Assembly (NCBI RefSeq): GCF_900078755.1
Contig: NZ_FKIH01000016.1
Direction: 5' to 3' (one strand)
Length of the DNA stretch: 22,814 bases
Source of the DNA: Ichthyocystis sparus
GTDB lineage: Bacteria > Pseudomonadota > Gammaproteobacteria > Burkholderiales > 2013Ark19i
Shown here: positions 7,923 through 16,363 of the stretch, piece after piece
How the letters are laid out: the number at the start of each line of letters is the position of its first letter
How positions within the stretch are numbered: the first letter of the stretch is position 1
The notes under the pieces: model-generated
What the model was told of the DNA's origin: nothing
What the model saw: only the letters and a program-made list of their open reading frames with translations
The model's database searches: none
Made by a program: the position numbers and the translations under genes

Positions 7923-10093
7923 ACCGGACTTAAGCATTTTCTGCCTTCCAGTTCTCAATCATTATCACTTCAGTCTAACCCTGGGTTGTCACCTCGTGCC
8001 CACTCTCAATCTAAGTCACAATTAGGGTCTTCTTTGCCATTAATGGAGGCTCCTGGTACATCTCCTGAATTAATCCTACCTTCTTCTGTTGTAGATTATG
8101 ATGATGGATCTTCTTCTAATAAATGTGTTGATTTGCTAGGTGTTAAGTTACATCCTGATAGTGCTAAATTAGTTCTTCAGCTCCTTCATGACATTGATAA
8201 ATCTTTCAGAATTTCTTTCTTGCATTCTATACGAGGCTACATCTTAGAGACTTTGGGTAGTGAACTTTCGGCGGTTGAGAAAGCTATCTGGTGCAGAACC
8301 TATAGGGAACAGCATCTATATAGATTTATGCATAGGTCCATTTGTATATATCATTCCAAGTATCGTCCTAGCTTTATACGTGCCCTTGATGGTGTTCGAG
8401 TATTATCAAGTTCCCCTGATTGCAGGTTAGTGCCATTAATTGGAGGTGAGTTACTAAGTTTTTTATCAGAACTAGATTGCACCGTTCATAAGACTGTGGA
8501 GTATATATTTGATTCGTTATGGAATAAAATAACTGATAAAGTTTTTGCCGAACTAGAAGATGGATCATTGAGTGATGTTAGTTGTGGGGATTTTATTAGA
8601 GTCCTCGATGTTGCTGGTATTCCTGTAGTGGCATTTTCAATTTATCAAGTACATAACAACAAAAATGCTCGAAGACGTGCGAAAAGACTTGCGATAAGTG
8701 AGAGTAAGACATCAGAGAGTAGTAGTAAACGCGTGAAGGGTAAGGGATCAGTGATTGATACTACCGATCTTACTCATTCTTCGGTTGCCTCTTTTTCACA
8801 ACTTCAGCCTGAATTAACTTTACAGCTCCAGATTCAACCTGAATTTTCTTTGACTCTTGTTACTGAGTCTGTTGCTATGCCAACTGTTTCTGATCCAACT
8901 GTTTCTGATCAATCTGCTAGTGCATCTGTGACTGATACTATCTCTATTTCTGTAGTATTACCTGATGCTGAGTCTCCTTCTGTTACTGAGTCTGTTGCTA
9001 TGCAAACTCTCCCTAGCGATTCTTTTTTGATCATTAGTGGGGATGTTTTAGTCTCGGTCGCGGAAGGTGCTGCTTCTGATTTGGTAGTTGAAGGTGAATT
9101 ATCTGTTGAACCTTCATCTTCTTTTTCACCTTTGCCTGCACCTGCATCTGATCTGGTAGTAGCCTCTGATGTTCTTCCCCCTTTGTCACCATCAGCTAAA
9201 GGGTTGTTCGCAGCTGATGTTGTTTCTGCATCGATGGGGGCAGAGGATGATTCACTTTCTCCTCCCTCCTCACCTTCGATTGAACCTTCATCTTCATCTT
9301 CATCTTTATCTTCATCTCCATCTTCATCAGGATTGGATGCAGATATTTCCTTTTCTTCTTCCTCTCCAGGATCACCTGCATAGGCTGGAGAAGTTGAATT
9401 AACTGCGGAAGGTGTTCTTCTGCGTCCGTTGGGAGCTTCAGTGGGTGAATCAACTCCTGTGTCCTCATCTGAGCAGCCAATAGTTCCAATCCCTGTATCT
9501 TCTTCTTTTTCTGCTGCTATTGGGGAATCTTCCATGACAGCTAGTAGTAGTTCTTCTAGTTATGTTCGCGTATATAAGAAAGAGCATTTATTATGCAATT
9601 GGTTAATGAGCCTTTTGAGGTACCCATGAGTAGTGTTATCTCTGCTGGACCTTCCTCTTCTACACCCGTGGATATTGGTAATGTTCCGCTAGTGGCTGTT
9701 GTTACCGATACTACTGCTGAGGAGGATGTGGGAGCGAGATTGGCAGCATTGTTGAATCGAGTCCTGCCACCTTCACCACCCCCTGATGGTGAATCTAGTG
9801 GGACTACGAGAGGTGGCAGAGGAGGGTTATCTTCTTCACGTCGCGGTGGTGCTCAGAGATTGAGAGGACGTAGAAGGAAAAGGAATAGTTAATTGCTAAG
9901 AATTGGTCTTACTTTCTTATTATTAGCATCACGTAATTTTATGAGTTTGCTGTGAGCAGGGGTTTATTTTTTGTTATGTTTGGTTCGGTTAGTTTTTTTA
10001 TATTTCCCATGATTAAATAGGAGTAGCTTGTTTTTTTGTAGTTAGTGCTTCATGGTGTGTTTAACATTGGTTGACCAGTAGTTAGTAAGATTT

Positions 10094-10112
10094 GTGAAAT
10101 AATAAATTTCAC
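10094..10112. other. Perfect hairpin GTGAAAT-5-ATTTCAC
   Basis: A seven-base stem with loop AATAA. Spacers 3-4 and 4-5 have an eight-base stem with a seven-base loop at the same place. The stem stays perfect while length and loop differ, which suggests that the structure is kept. It lies about 200 bases after the stop, and a T-run follows some 40 bases later, so it may be part of a transcript end. Confidence 0.45.
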
Positions 10113-10260
10113 GTTATTTGCTAAGCTCATGATTTTTCATTTGTGAATTTTTTTATTTACGTAATTTATACTAATTTGGTGAAGCAATCATTCATAACAT
10201 AATTGTGTACTAGGAGATACATTAAGCGTTTGCTTTGCATGCGGTGCGTGATTGTTAAGT

Positions 10261-10292
10261 TTGTATGGCTTTTGTACCAAATATAATGGTAC
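10261..10292 (+). promoter_or_regulatory. Candidate promoter: TATAAT inside an inverted repeat (spacer 2-3)
   Basis: TTGTAT (10261-10266), 15 bases, then TATAAT (10282-10287) within GTACCA-7-TGGTAC (10274-10292), as in spacers 1-2 and 4-5. Confidence 0.3.
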
Positions 10293-10332
10293 TTAATGGT
10301 ACTTAATGGTACTTAATGGTACTGTATGGTAC
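10283..10332. repeat. Five 10-bp units (TTAATGGTAC type)
   Basis: ATAATGGTAC, three TTAATGGTAC units and TGTATGGTAC follow one another. The other spacers have only the first and last units. The expansion multiplies the TGGTAC half of the inverted repeat, one unit per helical turn. Confidence 0.9.
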
Positions 10333-10407
10333 GTAACGTGGGTTGATATTTGTCTTTTTTTGTTTTTTATTGAATTGATAGAATTTAGGTTTTGATTTTG
10401 TAAGCAA

Positions 10408-10431
10408 TGTTTTAAAACACTCATGCGAGTG
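10408..10431. other. Conserved palindrome and stem-loop (spacer 2-3)
   Basis: TGTTTTAAAACA (10408-10419) is again a perfect palindrome and overlaps a perfect CACTC-atgc-GAGTG hairpin (10418-10431). The pairing here replaces the CACTC/GGGTG pairing of spacer 1-2. Confidence 0.4.
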
Positions 10432-10724
10432 CGGGTGTGTGTAGTGGATTGTTCTACGTAAGTTGTATTGCATGTAAGTACCGTATTTGTATCATGTTAG
10501 TTGATGTTTAACTGCAGTATATTATTCTGTTTATGTTTATTTGTATTGCTTGAATTTGTTTTGCTATTTTTAACGTAGAACATTTGTTGATGTTTGCTAG
10601 CAATAGTGTTGTTATGTGCATTCTGCTGGTGTGCTTCTGTTCAATTTTCAGTTAAATAATGGTCACGCTATGTCTGCATGTTAATACATATTTATACATT
10701 GTATGTAACTGTTTTTCTGTAGAG

Positions 10725-10753
10725 TTGGTGTGTAAGTCGATACTAAAAATAAT
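10725..10753 (+). promoter_or_regulatory. Candidate proximal promoter of gene 3
   Basis: TTGGTG (10725-10730), 17 bases, AATAAT (10748-10753), about 36 bases before the ATG. It is the counterpart of the block upstream of genes 2 and 4. The -10 is good and the -35 poor. Confidence 0.4.
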
Positions 10754-10778
10754 ATAGATGACAAATAACAAATATAAA

Positions 10779-10783
10779 GAGAG
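10779..10783 (+). promoter_or_regulatory. Ribosome-binding site for gene 3 (GAGAG)
   Basis: GAGAG six bases before ATG at 10790, as in the other family members. Confidence 0.55.
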
Positions 10784-10789
10784 TTTGTT

Positions 10790-13700
10790 ATGTATCCTGT
10801 ATCATCTGTGACCAGTAGTGACGCTGCTTTTGTTGGTGCCCCAGATAGTGGGGATGATGATGAAACCAATGGAGGAGTTGTACAGGGTGGTGATTTGCGG
10901 CAATTTGAGGTTACTACTTTATCTGCTGCTGTAGGTAAGGGGGGGAGTACTAGTGGTGAAGCTCAAAAATTAGCCGCTGATTTGGATGTTTTCAGTTCGC
11001 TGGGTGTTGTATTATCTTCTGAGAGCGCTCGAGTAGTCGAAGATATCTTTCTTAAAGCTGATGCATTCGCTAGGCTTACTTATAAGCGTATGGTACCCAA
11101 GCAGCTCCCAGCGAGTGTTAGTGAGAAACTTACTACGACTGGTCGAGCTGTCTGGTACTTTACCTATAGGGCAATGTGTGAAAGTAGTTTTGTGTCCAGA
11201 TGTATTGGTGAGTACCACTATAAGCACCGCCCTGGTTTTATACGCGCTCTTCCTAGCATTCAAGTATTGTCTAGTTCTCCTGACCGTAGTTTAATTCCAT
11301 TAAATGGAGATAGGTTATCAGATTTTTTATCGAGATTGGATTGCGCTATCCATAGTAGGGTAAAGTCTGTTTTTAACTCTTGTTGGAGTGAAGTTTCTGT
11401 TAATCTTGAAGAAGAGTCCTTGAATGCCATTAGTTGTAAAGATTTTACCGATGTCCTAGACATTGCCGGTATTCCTCCATTGGCATTATCTGCGATGATA
11501 TCAGCCAACGCAGGGCGTGAAATAAATAAAGGCACGGGTAAATGTACAGCATCAGAATCTATTCAGTTTTCTTCTGTTGGAGATCATGATGGTGAATCTT
11601 CTTCTGATACGACAGCAGTAAAAAGACGCAAGGATGATGGTAGTTTTCCTGTTCCTACTTGTGCTGAGAAAGTTGTTGTTCGTGCTCCTGTTTGGATGTT
11701 ACCTTCTTCTGAGCCTACTTGTGCTGAGAAAGTTTTTGTTCGTGCTCCTGTTTGGATGTCACCTTCTTCTGAGCCTACTTGTGCTGAGAAAGTTGTTGTT
11801 CGTGCTCCTGTTTGGGCGCCACCTTCTTCTGAGCCTACTTATTCTGAGAAAGTTGTTGTTCGTGCTCCTGTTTGGATGCCACCTTCTTCTACAATTTCTC
11901 CCCCCTCTGATCGTGTTTCACTATCTGTTCAGTGTGTTTATTTGCTGGGTATTGAGTTACATCCTGATAGTGCTAAATTAATTGATAAAATTTTTAATAA
12001 AGCCCGTAAGTTTGTCAAACAGTCTTTCTTGCAATCGATATTTAGTTACATTTTAACGATATTTAATAGTGAACTTCCGTTTATTGGGAAGGCTATTTGG
12101 TTCAAAACCTATAAGGAACTTCATCTATCTAAATTTATGTGTAAGTTCATTTGTATGTATCACTATAGGCATCATCCCAATCTTATACGTGCTCTTGATA
12201 GTATTTTAGTGTTGTCAAGTTCCTCTGACAGTAGACCAGTGCCGTTGAGTGGAGCTGAGTTGCTAGATTTTTTATCGAAGCTAGATTGTGCTATTCGTAA
12301 GGAAGTGGAGTCTATATTTGACTTGGAATGGAATGAAGTAGCTGATAAAGTTTTTGCTGAACTAGAAGATGGATCATTGGGCGATGTTAGTTGTGGAAAT
12401 TTTATTAATGTTCTAGATGTTGTTGGTGTTCCTGTAGTAGCGTTTTCGACTTCTCAAAGATACGGATACATAAGACCTATGGTAAGTAAAAGAAAGGGGT
12501 TGGGAAGTGGTAGTGAATGTGCAGTTGATGGTACAAAGTCAGGATCTTTGTTACTGCTAGAGGGGGATTGTGATCAATCTTCTTCTAGATTTGTTAGATT
12601 GCTTTTTTATAGAGATCAATTTAGTAGTGTGTCTGCGACTAGTACTGTTTCTACAGTTGTAACACCACCTGAAGGTACGGGATCTTCTCTGCTTGTTACT
12701 AAAACTGCTTCAACTACTGTTACTATTACTACAGGCAAGGGGGTGGTGCATACTAGTAGTAAAGGTAAAGTTCCTGCCCTGAAATGTGGCACTTATATTG
12801 ATTCTGACGTTTTGAATTCACTTGGTGTCATACTATCTCCTGAGAGTGTTCTAGTAATTGAAGATCTATTTTTTAAGATGGATGAATTTGCTATACTTAC
12901 TTACAAGAGTATGGTAGCCAAACAACTACCATCAGATGTGAGTGGCAAACTTACTGTTACTGGAAAGGCTATTTGGTACTTGACCTATAAGGTGATGTGT
13001 GAAGATAGTTTTTTATTCAAGTGCCTTGGTAAATATCATTATAAGCATCGACCTAGTTTTATACGCGCTCTTCCTAGCATTCAAGTATTGCCTGATTCTC
13101 CTGACCATAGTGTAGTGCCATTAGCTGGAGATAGGTTGTTATATTTTTTATCGAAACTAGATTGTGCTATTCGTAGTAAGGTGAAGTCTATTTTTAACTC
13201 TTGTTGGAGTGAAGTTTCTGTTTCTCTAGAAGAGGGGGGCTTGAGCGCTGTTAGTTGCAAAGATCTTATAGATGTTCTAGACACTGCCGGCATTCCTCAA
13301 TTGGCACTATCGGCAGTGGCAGCAACCAAGTCAAGACGTGAAAGAAGTAAAGGCACTTATAAATGTACGACATCAGAAATTAATGCCATTCCTCCATTGG
13401 TATTGGAGGCAATGATAGCAGCTAGCGCAGAACGTGAAAGAAATAAAGGCACTGATAAACGTACGACGTCAGAAATTAATGTTACAGGACTTAAGCATTC
13501 TCTGCCTTCCAGTTCTCAATCATTATCACTTCAGTCTAACTCTGGGTTGTCACCTCGTGCCCATTCTCAATCTGAGTCACAATTAGGTCCTTCTTTGCCA
13601 TTGGGGGAGGCTTCGGGCACATCTTCTGAATTAATCCTGTCTTCTTCTGTTGACGGATCTTCTTCTAATCAATATGTTGACTTGCTGGGTGTTAAGTTAC

Positions 13701-15427
13701 ATTCTGATAGTGCTAAATTAGTTCTTCAGCTTCTTTGTGACATTGATAAATCTTTCAGAATGTCCTTCTCATGTTCGATGCGAGATTACATCCTAGAGAC
13801 TTTGGATAGTGAACTTTCGGTGGTTGAGAAAGCTATCTGGTGCAAAACCTATAGGGAACAGCATTTGCATAGATTTATGCATAGGTCCATTTGTATATAT
13901 CATTCTAGGTATCGTCCTAGCTTTATACGTGCTCTTGATGGTGTTCGAGTATTATCAAGTTCCTCTGATTGTGGGTTAGTGCCATTAAGTGGATGTGAGT
14001 TGCTAGGTTTTTTATCAGAACTAGATTGCACCGTTCATAAGACGGTAGAGTATGTATTTGATTCATCATGGAATAAAATAACTGATACAATTTTTGCCGA
14101 ACTAGAAGATGGATCATTGAGTGATGTTAGTTGTGGGGATTTTATTAGAGTCCTCGATGTTGCTGGTATTCCTGTAGCAGCATTTTCAATTTATCAAGTA
14201 CACAGTAGAAGAAATGCTCAAGTACCTGCGAAAAGACGTGAGATAAGTGAGAGTAAAACATCAGAGAGTAGTAGTAAACGCGTGAAGGGTAAGGTGGCAG
14301 TGATTGATACTGCCGATCTTACTCATTCTTCAGCTGCCTCTCTTTCACAACTTCAGTCTCAGCCTGAATTAACTTTACAGCTCCAGATTCAACCTGAATC
14401 TTCCTTGACTCTTGTTACTGAGTCTGTTGCTATGCCAACTATTTCTGATCAATCTGGTAGTGTATCTGTGACTGATACTATCTCTATTTCTGTAGTATTA
14501 CCTGGTGCTGAATCTCCTTCTGTTACTGAGTCTGTTGATATGCCAACTCTCTCTGGCGATTCTTTTTTGATCATTAGTGAGGATGTTTTAGTCTCGGTCG
14601 CGGAAGGTGCTGCTTCTGATTTGGTAGTTGAAGGTGAATTATCTGTTGAGCCTTCATCTTCTTTTTTACCTTTGCCTGCACCTGCATCTGATCTGGTAGT
14701 AGCCTCTGATATTCCTCCCCCTTTGTCACCATCAGCTAAAGGGTTGGTCGCAGCTGATGTTGTTTCTCCTTCTATGGGGGCAGAGGATGATTCACTTTCT
14801 CCTCCCTCTTCACCTTCGATTGAACCTTCATCTTTATCTTCATCTTTATCTTCATCTCCATCTTCGGCGGGATTGGATGGAGATATTTCCTTTTCCTCTT
14901 CCTGTCCAGATTCACCTGTATCGACTGGAGAAGTTGAATTAACTGCGGAAGGTGTTCTTTCTGCGTCCTTGGGAGCTTCAGTAGGTGAATCAACTCCTGT
15001 GTCCTCATCTGAGCAGCCAGTAGCCCCAATTCCTGTATCTTCTTCTGTTTCTGCTTCTGTCAGTAAATCTTTCATGGCAGCTAGTAGTAGTTCTTCTAGG
15101 TACCATTATGGACCTAAGAAAGCATTTATTATGCAATCAGTTAATGAGCCTTTTGAGGTACCAATGAGTAGTGTTATCTCTGCTGGACCTTCCTCTTCTA
15201 CACCCGTGGATATTAGTAATGTTCCTCTAGTGGCTGTTGTTACCGATACTACTGCTGAGGAGGATGTGGGAGCGAGATTGGCAGCATTGTTGAATCGAGG
15301 CCTGCCACCTTCACCACTACCTGCTGATGAATCTAGTAGGTCTAGAGGTGGTAGAGGAGGCTTATCTTCTTCACATCGCGGTGGTGCTCAGAGATTGAGA
15401 GGACGTAGAAGGAAAAGGAATAGTTAA
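10790..15427 (+). CDS. Gene 3: intact giant modular Ser-rich array protein (1545 aa)
   Basis: Family not recognised. The start is set by the conserved GAGAG-6-ATG and the MYPVSSVTSSDAAF N-terminus. Modules at about residues 66-235 (A), 382-552 (B), 671-843 (C) and 962-1138 (D). A and C share FARxxYK-MVAKQLP, CLGKYH/CIGEYH and FNSCWSEV; B and D share DSAKL, KTY-E-HL, LDxAI/LDCTV and VFAELEDGSL. The A-B linker holds four VRAPVW units. C is followed by the 96-bp duplication. About 260 residues rich in Ser, Pro and acidic residues come next, then the tail (about 1437-1545) with KKAFIMQ, FEVPMSS, LAALLNRGLPPSP, RGGRGG and RGRRRKRNS. No signal peptide or membrane segment is visible. The Ser/Thr-rich N-terminus could be a non-cleaved secretion signal, and the basic end a nuclear or nucleic-acid-binding signal; both are inferences. 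A surface-exposed or secreted variable protein is the most reasonable guess. A G7 tract lies near the N-terminus (10939-10945). Confidence 0.92.
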   Translation: MYPVSSVTSSDAAFVGAPDSGDDDETNGGVVQGGDLRQFEVTTLSAAVGKGGSTSGEAQKLAADLDVFSSLGVVLSSESARVVEDIFLKADAFARLTYKRMVPKQLPASVSEKLTTTGRAVWYFTYRAMCESSFVSRCIGEYHYKHRPGFIRALPSIQVLSSSPDRSLIPLNGDRLSDFLSRLDCAIHSRVKSVFNSCWSEVSVNLEEESLNAISCKDFTDVLDIAGIPPLALSAMISANAGREINKGTGKCTASESIQFSSVGDHDGESSSDTTAVKRRKDDGSFPVPTCAEKVVVRAPVWMLPSSEPTCAEKVFVRAPVWMSPSSEPTCAEKVVVRAPVWAPPSSEPTYSEKVVVRAPVWMPPSSTISPPSDRVSLSVQCVYLLGIELHPDSAKLIDKIFNKARKFVKQSFLQSIFSYILTIFNSELPFIGKAIWFKTYKELHLSKFMCKFICMYHYRHHPNLIRALDSILVLSSSSDSRPVPLSGAELLDFLSKLDCAIRKEVESIFDLEWNEVADKVFAELEDGSLGDVSCGNFINVLDVVGVPVVAFSTSQRYGYIRPMVSKRKGLGSGSECAVDGTKSGSLLLLEGDCDQSSSRFVRLLFYRDQFSSVSATSTVSTVVTPPEGTGSSLLVTKTASTTVTITTGKGVVHTSSKGKVPALKCGTYIDSDVLNSLGVILSPESVLVIEDLFFKMDEFAILTYKSMVAKQLPSDVSGKLTVTGKAIWYLTYKVMCEDSFLFKCLGKYHYKHRPSFIRALPSIQVLPDSPDHSVVPLAGDRLLYFLSKLDCAIRSKVKSIFNSCWSEVSVSLEEGGLSAVSCKDLIDVLDTAGIPQLALSAVAATKSRRERSKGTYKCTTSEINAIPPLVLEAMIAASAERERNKGTDKRTTSEINVTGLKHSLPSSSQSLSLQSNSGLSPRAHSQSESQLGPSLPLGEASGTSSELILSSSVDGSSSNQYVDLLGVKLHSDSAKLVLQLLCDIDKSFRMSFSCSMRDYILETLDSELSVVEKAIWCKTYREQHLHRFMHRSICIYHSRYRPSFIRALDGVRVLSSSSDCGLVPLSGCELLGFLSELDCTVHKTVEYVFDSSWNKITDTIFAELEDGSLSDVSCGDFIRVLDVAGIPVAAFSIYQVHSRRNAQVPAKRREISESKTSESSSKRVKGKVAVIDTADLTHSSAASLSQLQSQPELTLQLQIQPESSLTLVTESVAMPTISDQSGSVSVTDTISISVVLPGAESPSVTESVDMPTLSGDSFLIISEDVLVSVAEGAASDLVVEGELSVEPSSSFLPLPAPASDLVVASDIPPPLSPSAKGLVAADVVSPSMGAEDDSLSPPSSPSIEPSSLSSSLSSSPSSAGLDGDISFSSSCPDSPVSTGEVELTAEGVLSASLGASVGESTPVSSSEQPVAPIPVSSSVSASVSKSFMAASSSSSRYHYGPKKAFIMQSVNEPFEVPMSSVISAGPSSSTPVDISNVPLVAVVTDTTAEEDVGARLAALLNRGLPPSPLPADESSRSRGGRGGLSSSHRGGAQRLRGRRRKRNS
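11654..11893 (+). repeat. Four 60-bp units (PTCAEKVVVRAPVWMPPSSE) in gene 3
   Basis: Units start at 11654, 11714, 11774 and 11834. They are nearly identical at DNA level; differences include WML/WMS/WAP variants and a TYS in the last unit. This is the largest copy number in the array and makes an extended Pro-rich, positively charged spacer between modules A and B. Confidence 0.95.
13292..13483 (+). repeat. 96-bp tandem duplication at the end of module C, gene 3
   Basis: Copies 13292-13387 and 13388-13483 match the duplication in genes 2 and 4. Each has an RERxKGTxK-type basic stretch followed by TTSEI. Confidence 0.85.
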
Positions 15428-15629
15428 TTGCTAAGAATTGGTCTTACTTTCTTATTATTAGCATCGCATAATTTTATGAGTTTGCTGTGAGCGGGGGTTT
15501 ATTTTTTGTTATGTTTGGTTCGGTTGGTTTTTTTATATGGCCCATGGTTGAATAGGAGTAGCTTGTTTTTTTGGGAGCTAGTGGTTGATGGTGTGTTTAA
15601 CATTGGTTTACCAGTAGTTAATAAGATTT

Positions 15630-15652
15630 GTGAAATTAAAAATAAATTTCAC
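15630..15652. other. Perfect hairpin GTGAAATT-7-AATTTCAC
   Basis: An eight-base perfect stem (15630-15637 with 15645-15652) and an A-rich loop. The same hairpin is in spacer 4-5, and a shorter version is in spacer 2-3. Confidence 0.45.
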
Positions 15653-15811
15653 GTCATTTACTAAGCGCATGATTTTTCATTTGTGAATTTTTTTATTTAC
15701 GTAATTTATCCTAATTTAATGAAGTAATAATTCATAACAGAATTGTATACCAGGAGATACATTAAGCGCTTGCGTTGCATGTGATGCACGATTGTTAAAT
15801 TTTTGTTAAGT

Positions 15812-15838
15812 TTGTGTGGTTTTTGCGCCAAATATAAT
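15812..15838 (+). promoter_or_regulatory. Candidate promoter with TATAAT (spacer 3-4)
   Basis: TTGTGT (15812-15817), 15 bases, TATAAT (15833-15838). The -10 is unchanged although the inverted repeat around it is broken here, so TATAAT rather than the hairpin may be the conserved element. Confidence 0.25.
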
Positions 15839-15928
15839 GGTACTGTATGATACGTAACGTGGGTTGATATTTGTCTTTTTTTGTTTTTTATTGAATTGAT
15901 AGAATTTAGGTTTTGAGTTTGTAGGCAA

Positions 15929-15940
15929 TGTTTTAAGACA
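15929..15940. other. Degenerate copy of the TGTTTTAAAACA palindrome (spacer 3-4)
   Basis: TGTTTTAAGACA, with one change from the perfect palindrome of spacers 1-2 and 2-3. Confidence 0.35.
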
Positions 15941-16298
15941 CTCATGCTAGCGGGGGTGTGTGCAGTGGATTGTTCTACGTAAGTTGTAGTGCATGTGAGT
16001 GCCGTATTTGTATCATGTTAGTTGATGCTTAACTGCCGTGTGTTATTCTTTTTATACTTATTTGTATTGCTTAAATTTGTTTTGCTATTTTTAATGTAGA
16101 ATGTTTGTTATATTTTCAGTTAAATAATGGCTACGCCGTGTCTGTGTGTTAATGTTTGTTTTTAAGCTATATGCAAGCGCGCATTGCGGACGGGGGGTAT
16201 TTTGATTTTGACTGTGTATGTGGTAATTAGTGTGCGTTGATTGAGGGCTGGGTGCATTTGGTTGTTGGACTGTACTTACTTCTCTTCTTTCTGTAGTG

Positions 16299-16327
16299 TT
16301 GGTGTGTGATTCGATACTAAAAATAAT
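16299..16327 (+). promoter_or_regulatory. Candidate proximal promoter of gene 4
   Basis: TTGGTG (16299-16304), 17 bases, AATAAT (16322-16327), inside the same leader block as genes 2 and 3. Confidence 0.4.
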
Positions 16328-16352
16328 ATAGATGACAAATAATAAATATAAA

Positions 16353-16357
16353 GAGAG
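16353..16357 (+). promoter_or_regulatory. Ribosome-binding site for gene 4 (GAGAG)
   Basis: GAGAG six bases before ATG at 16364. Confidence 0.55.
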
Positions 16358-16363
16358 CTTGTT

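Larger units (their letters stand above)
5424..9892 (+). pseudogene. Gene 2: array paralogue broken by a nonsense codon and a 2-bp frameshift
   Basis: The main frame runs 5424-9383 (1319 aa). N-terminus MYPVSSVTSSVAAS; modules at about residues 66-235 (A), 351-520 (B), 605-777 (C) and 900-1076 (D); then the Ser-rich region. At 9381-9383 TAG replaces a TCG serine codon of paralogues. Downstream, compensating -1/+1 changes near 9413-9425 turn LSASLG into LLRPLG. An extra two bases at about 9581-9584 (AAGAAAGAGC versus AAGAAAGC) shift the frame. The rest of the tail, from MQLVNEPFEVP to the RGG repeats and RGRRRKRNS, continues in another frame (9593-9892) to the family TAA. The 1319-aa product would keep all four modules but lose the basic tail. 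The B-C linker is also about 36 residues shorter than in gene 4, because the FVK-to-SLPV segment is missing near 7125. It could be a dying gene, a recombination donor, or a truncated but functional form. Confidence 0.85.
9893..10724. other. Spacer 2-3: paralogous non-coding region
   Basis: No gene is visible. It aligns with the other spacers but lacks the stretch carrying the GC-rich GCGCATTGCGG motif and the TACAATAACTTG block, so it is shorter (897 bases to the next ATG). It has an expanded 10-bp repeat and a 7-bp-stem GTGAAAT hairpin, listed separately. Confidence 0.7.
15428..16298. other. Spacer 3-4: paralogous non-coding region
   Basis: No gene is visible. Bases 15409-15665 (the end of gene 3 plus this spacer) are identical to 21019-21275, after which the two spacers differ by scattered substitutions and indels. 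The TATAAT box is kept but the upstream arm of its inverted repeat is changed to GCGCCA. The GC-rich GCAAGCGCGCATTGCGG motif is present at 16173-16189. Confidence 0.7.

Noticed and set aside
8909..9535. Long antisense ORF (208 aa, very acidic), with equivalents at 14449-15075 and 20368-20685
   Set aside because: It is the reverse strand of the TCATCT-type serine repeats, which cannot easily form stops on the other strand. The acidic runs are a by-product, there is no separate ribosome-binding site, and conservation follows the sense protein.
9429..9629. Separate small genes at 9429-9629 and 9593-9892
   Set aside because: Both align with the C-terminal region of the paralogues and are pieces of the broken gene 2 rather than independent genes.
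11634..11981. Plus-strand ORF of 115 aa, very hydrophobic (Leu/Phe/Val), across the VRAPVW repeats
   Set aside because: It looks like a membrane protein, but it is the other frame of the 60-bp repeats inside gene 3. It has no counterpart of similar length in gene 1 or 4 and no start signal.
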